Positions 61,661 through 64,000 of a stretch of 64,000 bases of DNA are shown piece after piece. Every line of letters begins with the position of its first letter. Position 1 is the first letter of the stretch. This DNA comes from Fusibacter ferrireducens (lineage in GTDB: Bacteria; Bacillota; Clostridia; Peptostreptococcales; Acidaminobacteraceae), in the NCBI RefSeq assembly GCF_015352425.1, contig NZ_JADKNH010000001.1, positions 180,691 to 244,690 on the forward strand, in the 5' to 3' direction. A program made the translations under genes and the position numbers. The notes under the pieces were generated by a model. That model did no database searches, was not told the DNA's origin, and saw only the letters and a program-made list of their open reading frames with translations.

Positions 61661-63253
61661 ATGAGAATAACTCAAAATCAAATCGTTAATGTACCTACTT
61701 CTATAGAATCAACGAAATCTGAACAGGGTAAAGCACTCATTGGGAAAACAATTGAAGGCGTTGTCACCGCAATAAATGGCAATAAGATAACGCTTTCTCA
61801 AAATGGGCAGACATTAAATCTCATTAACGATTCATCTGTTGCTTTTCAAACCAATCAAAAAGTACAACTGCTGGTTACGGGCTCAAATGAGGGCACATTA
61901 ACTGCAGTTCCTGTTAATTCAACTGTCCAAGAGGATCGATCAGGCCAAATTTTAGATAAAATTGGTGTTCTAGTAGATGGCGCGAATCGCGAAATTGCTG
62001 AAGCCATGATCAAGTATGATGTCCCATTGACAAAAGAGAACTTTAATACGATGAAGCAAAATCTAATGGCTGCAAAAGCATTTGTAAATGATCTTAAAAT
62101 GGCGCCTGATAAAGCGGCATTAATTGATGTTGGCAAAACGCTGAAAGAAAATGTGGTCAATTTCATTAAATCTGAAGCGCTTTCATCCGAAAGTACTCAA
62201 ACCGCTAGAGGATCTGTAAACCCGGAGATATCAATTTCAAATGGAGAAAATGCAAATAGTGCTTTGGAACAAATGACGGACAAAGGGGATGCTTTACCGT
62301 TTGCAAAGCCTGAAACAGCAGATGGAATCAAGGCATCTGTATCTGGTGCAAATGCAGATAAAAATACAACTGCGAATGCGAATCAAGTGATACAAGAGGG
62401 GCTTGCGCAGACGTTATCTACGAATGAGAATCAAACGACTCAAACAGTAGATACTTCTAAGATTCAAGATGCAGTGGTAAAGGCGCTTATGAAAGATCTA
62501 GTGAATGCTCTGGGTGACGAGCCCGTTGAAGCGTTTCATGAAGTCGCCAATAAACTGGTGGACTTATTCAACTTGGAAGATGACGCGGCATTTACGAAAC
62601 ATAATTTAGAACTTAATCTCACGAATTTGCTTGTTATGAATCAACTTAAATTCACAGAAAAGAGCGTTGGCAATAGTTTTTTTGAACTTTCAAAAGTCAT
62701 TGCCAATTCAAAATTAACTGAAGAGGATCTCTTAACTTTACAAGCACTTTTGCAAGAAGATATTGACGAGGCGGAGAAATTAAATAAAGTGGCACATTTT
62801 CTTAAAGGCATTTCAAAAGACATAGATGCTAAAGAAAAGATTGATAAAGAAGTTTTGTTTATTAAAGATGCAAGCCAAATGACGAAACAGCTTAATGAAC
62901 CCTTGTTTTATATGCAAGTGCCCTTTAAGTTGGAAGATTATGAGCGACCTGTGGACATCTATTATAAGAGGAAAAAAGCAGGTGATGATAAAGATGAATT
63001 CACAATCTTGATTGCTTTAAAAACTAAAAATTATCAAGAAGTAAAATGCGTTGTTGAAAAGAAAAAAGAACAGTTTATCTTGAATTTTAAACTCGCAAGC
63101 GATGCCATAAAAACAGTTTTTGAAAGCAGAGCAGAAACGCTGAAAAACCAATTATCCGAAAAATCCATCATCTTAAAATTTTCATCTCAACAGGTTGAGG
63201 ACGTCGCTTTCTTTGACACGGTGAAACAAGGTTCAATTGATATAAAAGTATGA
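61661..63253 (+). CDS. FliK-like protein of the rnhB-ylqH neighbourhood (YlqG-like)
   Basis: A 530-residue protein with no signal peptide or membrane segment. N-terminal about 90 residues are beta-rich (LIGKTIEGVVTAINGNKITL); a middle linker about 180-280 is rich in Asn, Thr, Ala and Gln (DKNTTANANQV); the C-terminal part about 400-515 (FYMQVPFKLEDYERPVDIYY, KLASDAIKTVFES) resembles the hook-length-control C-domain of FliK. In B. subtilis ylqG occupies this position before ylqH. GAGG precedes ATG 61661; a GTG at 61649 overlaps that site. Confidence 0.7.
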   Translation: MRITQNQIVNVPTSIESTKSEQGKALIGKTIEGVVTAINGNKITLSQNGQTLNLINDSSVAFQTNQKVQLLVTGSNEGTLTAVPVNSTVQEDRSGQILDKIGVLVDGANREIAEAMIKYDVPLTKENFNTMKQNLMAAKAFVNDLKMAPDKAALIDVGKTLKENVVNFIKSEALSSESTQTARGSVNPEISISNGENANSALEQMTDKGDALPFAKPETADGIKASVSGANADKNTTANANQVIQEGLAQTLSTNENQTTQTVDTSKIQDAVVKALMKDLVNALGDEPVEAFHEVANKLVDLFNLEDDAAFTKHNLELNLTNLLVMNQLKFTEKSVGNSFFELSKVIANSKLTEEDLLTLQALLQEDIDEAEKLNKVAHFLKGISKDIDAKEKIDKEVLFIKDASQMTKQLNEPLFYMQVPFKLEDYERPVDIYYKRKKAGDDKDEFTILIALKTKNYQEVKCVVEKKKEQFILNFKLASDAIKTVFESRAETLKNQLSEKSIILKFSSQQVEDVAFFDTVKQGSIDIKV

Positions 63254-63288
63254 TAACATGACCGCATAAAAACTGAAAGGTGTAAAAG

Positions 63289-63549
63289 ATGACTCAAAAA
63301 ATGGCTACGGCTTTAAAGTTTGATCCGGAAAAGGATGCTGCACCTCAAATGATCGCAAAAGGCTTGGGGTTAATTGCAGAAAACATTATCTTAAAAGCAC
63401 AGGAAAGTGATGTGCCAATTTATGAAGATGAAAAGCTAACGCGGCAACTCTATCAATTGGAAATAGGAGATCAGATTCCATATGAGATGTATGAAGTTGT
63501 AGCGGAGGTATTGGTGTTTATAAGCAATGTCGATCGTTCTAAAAAATAA
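63289..63549 (+). CDS. FlhB C-terminal-domain-like protein (YlqH-like)
   Basis: An 86-residue soluble protein equal to the cytoplasmic C-terminal part of the flagellar export switch FlhB: ALKFDPEKDAAPQMIAKG, then LKAQESDVPIYEDEKLTRQL and GDQIPYEMYEVVAEVLVFI. The autocleaving NPTH motif and the membrane part are missing; such FlhB-like proteins are known as YlqH or FhlX. It follows the FliK-like gene by 35 bases, pairing two proteins that interact in flagellar export. Confidence 0.88.
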   Translation: MTQKMATALKFDPEKDAAPQMIAKGLGLIAENIILKAQESDVPIYEDEKLTRQLYQLEIGDQIPYEMYEVVAEVLVFISNVDRSKK

Positions 63550-63563
63550 GAGGGGCACTTTTT

Positions 63564-63914
63564 ATGAATAAGAGAGTTGTAGGGTATAAAGGTGAAGCTA
63601 TGGCAGTTAACTGGCTTCTGGAAAATCAGTTTGAAATCGTAGATCGAAATTGTTATACGCCCTATGGTGAAATTGATATTATTGCAAAGCGGGAGAGTGT
63701 CTTCTTTTTTGTTGAAGTCAAGTATAGAAGAAATTTAAATTATGGCACTGCACGTGAGGCTTTGACGCGCTCCAAAATAAATCATATTAAGAAATCCGTG
63801 TGTCATTATATAGCGTCTCAAAAAAACTATATACGATATAAAATTAGTTTTATTGGTATTCATGACATGGAGGGGCAAGTTGAAATAGAGTGGATTGATA
63901 ATATATTTGAATAG
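63564..63914 (+). CDS. YraN/UPF0102 family nuclease-fold protein
   Basis: A 116-residue protein with an endonuclease-like fold: GYKGEAMAVNWLLENQFEIV, then the acidic motif YGEIDIIAKRESVFFFVEVKYR (Asp and ExK positions intact). It lies downstream of rnhB in many genomes; function unknown, DNA repair is suspected. GAGGGG precedes the ATG. The last 86 bases of the window show no feature. Confidence 0.9.
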   Translation: MNKRVVGYKGEAMAVNWLLENQFEIVDRNCYTPYGEIDIIAKRESVFFFVEVKYRRNLNYGTAREALTRSKINHIKKSVCHYIASQKNYIRYKISFIGIHDMEGQVEIEWIDNIFE

Positions 63915-64000
63915 TGAGTGTAAGAGTGAGTGTAGATTTTTTAAAAACATGAATTGTAAAGACATGTTTATTTTTTTTGCATTTAAAAGGAAAAAGATGT

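Overview
The window is a 64 kb stretch of a low-GC Gram-positive chromosome, most likely a member of the class Clostridia (Bacillota). The reasons are the low GC, strong GGAGG-type ribosome binding sites, frequent GTG and TTG starts, consensus TTGACA/TATAAT promoters, and gene order. Much of the window follows the housekeeping cluster known from Bacillus subtilis and clostridia: rqcH, yicC, gmk, rpoZ, coaBC, priA, def, fmt, rsmB, prpC, prkC, rsgA, rpe, thiN, rpmB, yloU, fakA-like, recG, rsmD, coaD, then tmcAL, ackA, yceD, rpmF, plsX, rnc, radical SAM, smc, ftsY, ylxM, ffh, rpsP, khpA, rimM, trmD, rplS, rbgA, rnhB, ylqG/ylqH-like, yraN. The genus cannot be fixed from sequence reading alone.

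Layout. 1-5.2 kb is a minus-strand envelope block: a truncated D,D-carboxypeptidase, two lipoproteins, a small membrane protein and a split threonine/serine exporter pair. 5.3-10 kb holds a small membrane protein, an RluD-type pseudouridine synthase, pyrR and an ABC exporter. 10.2-13.7 kb is again minus strand (HdeD-like membrane protein, orphan substrate-binding protein, rqcH). 13.8-28.4 kb is a long plus-strand housekeeping run from yicC to thiN: nucleotide and coenzyme A metabolism, replication restart, N-terminal formyl-Met handling, rRNA modification, the PP2C/PASTA-kinase switch, and ribosome assembly. 28.5-30.3 kb is an inserted divergent pair, a catalytically altered amidotransferase-like protein and a LysR regulator. 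30.4-36.5 kb resumes conserved order. 36.6-43.5 kb is an accessory block with a nitroreductase, FapA, a multi-GAF protein, a permuted papain-fold protein and a diguanylate cyclase. 43.7-64 kb returns to translation, acetate, lipid, chromosome-segregation and SRP genes.

Two intergenic structures stand out. One is an array of 86-bp tandem repeats between rpmF and plsX; each unit carries two hairpins with GNA triloops. The other is a 20-bp perfect inverted repeat enclosing small hairpins, between the YugP-like protease and rsmB. Relative to the common gene order, remA (between yicC and gmk), rlmN (between rsmB and prpC), spoVM (near rpmB) and acpP (between plsX and rnc) are absent here. No rRNA, tRNA, CRISPR array, insertion sequence or prophage gene was recognised. 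The flagellar-type proteins (FapA, FliK-like and FlhB-C-like) suggest a motile organism.
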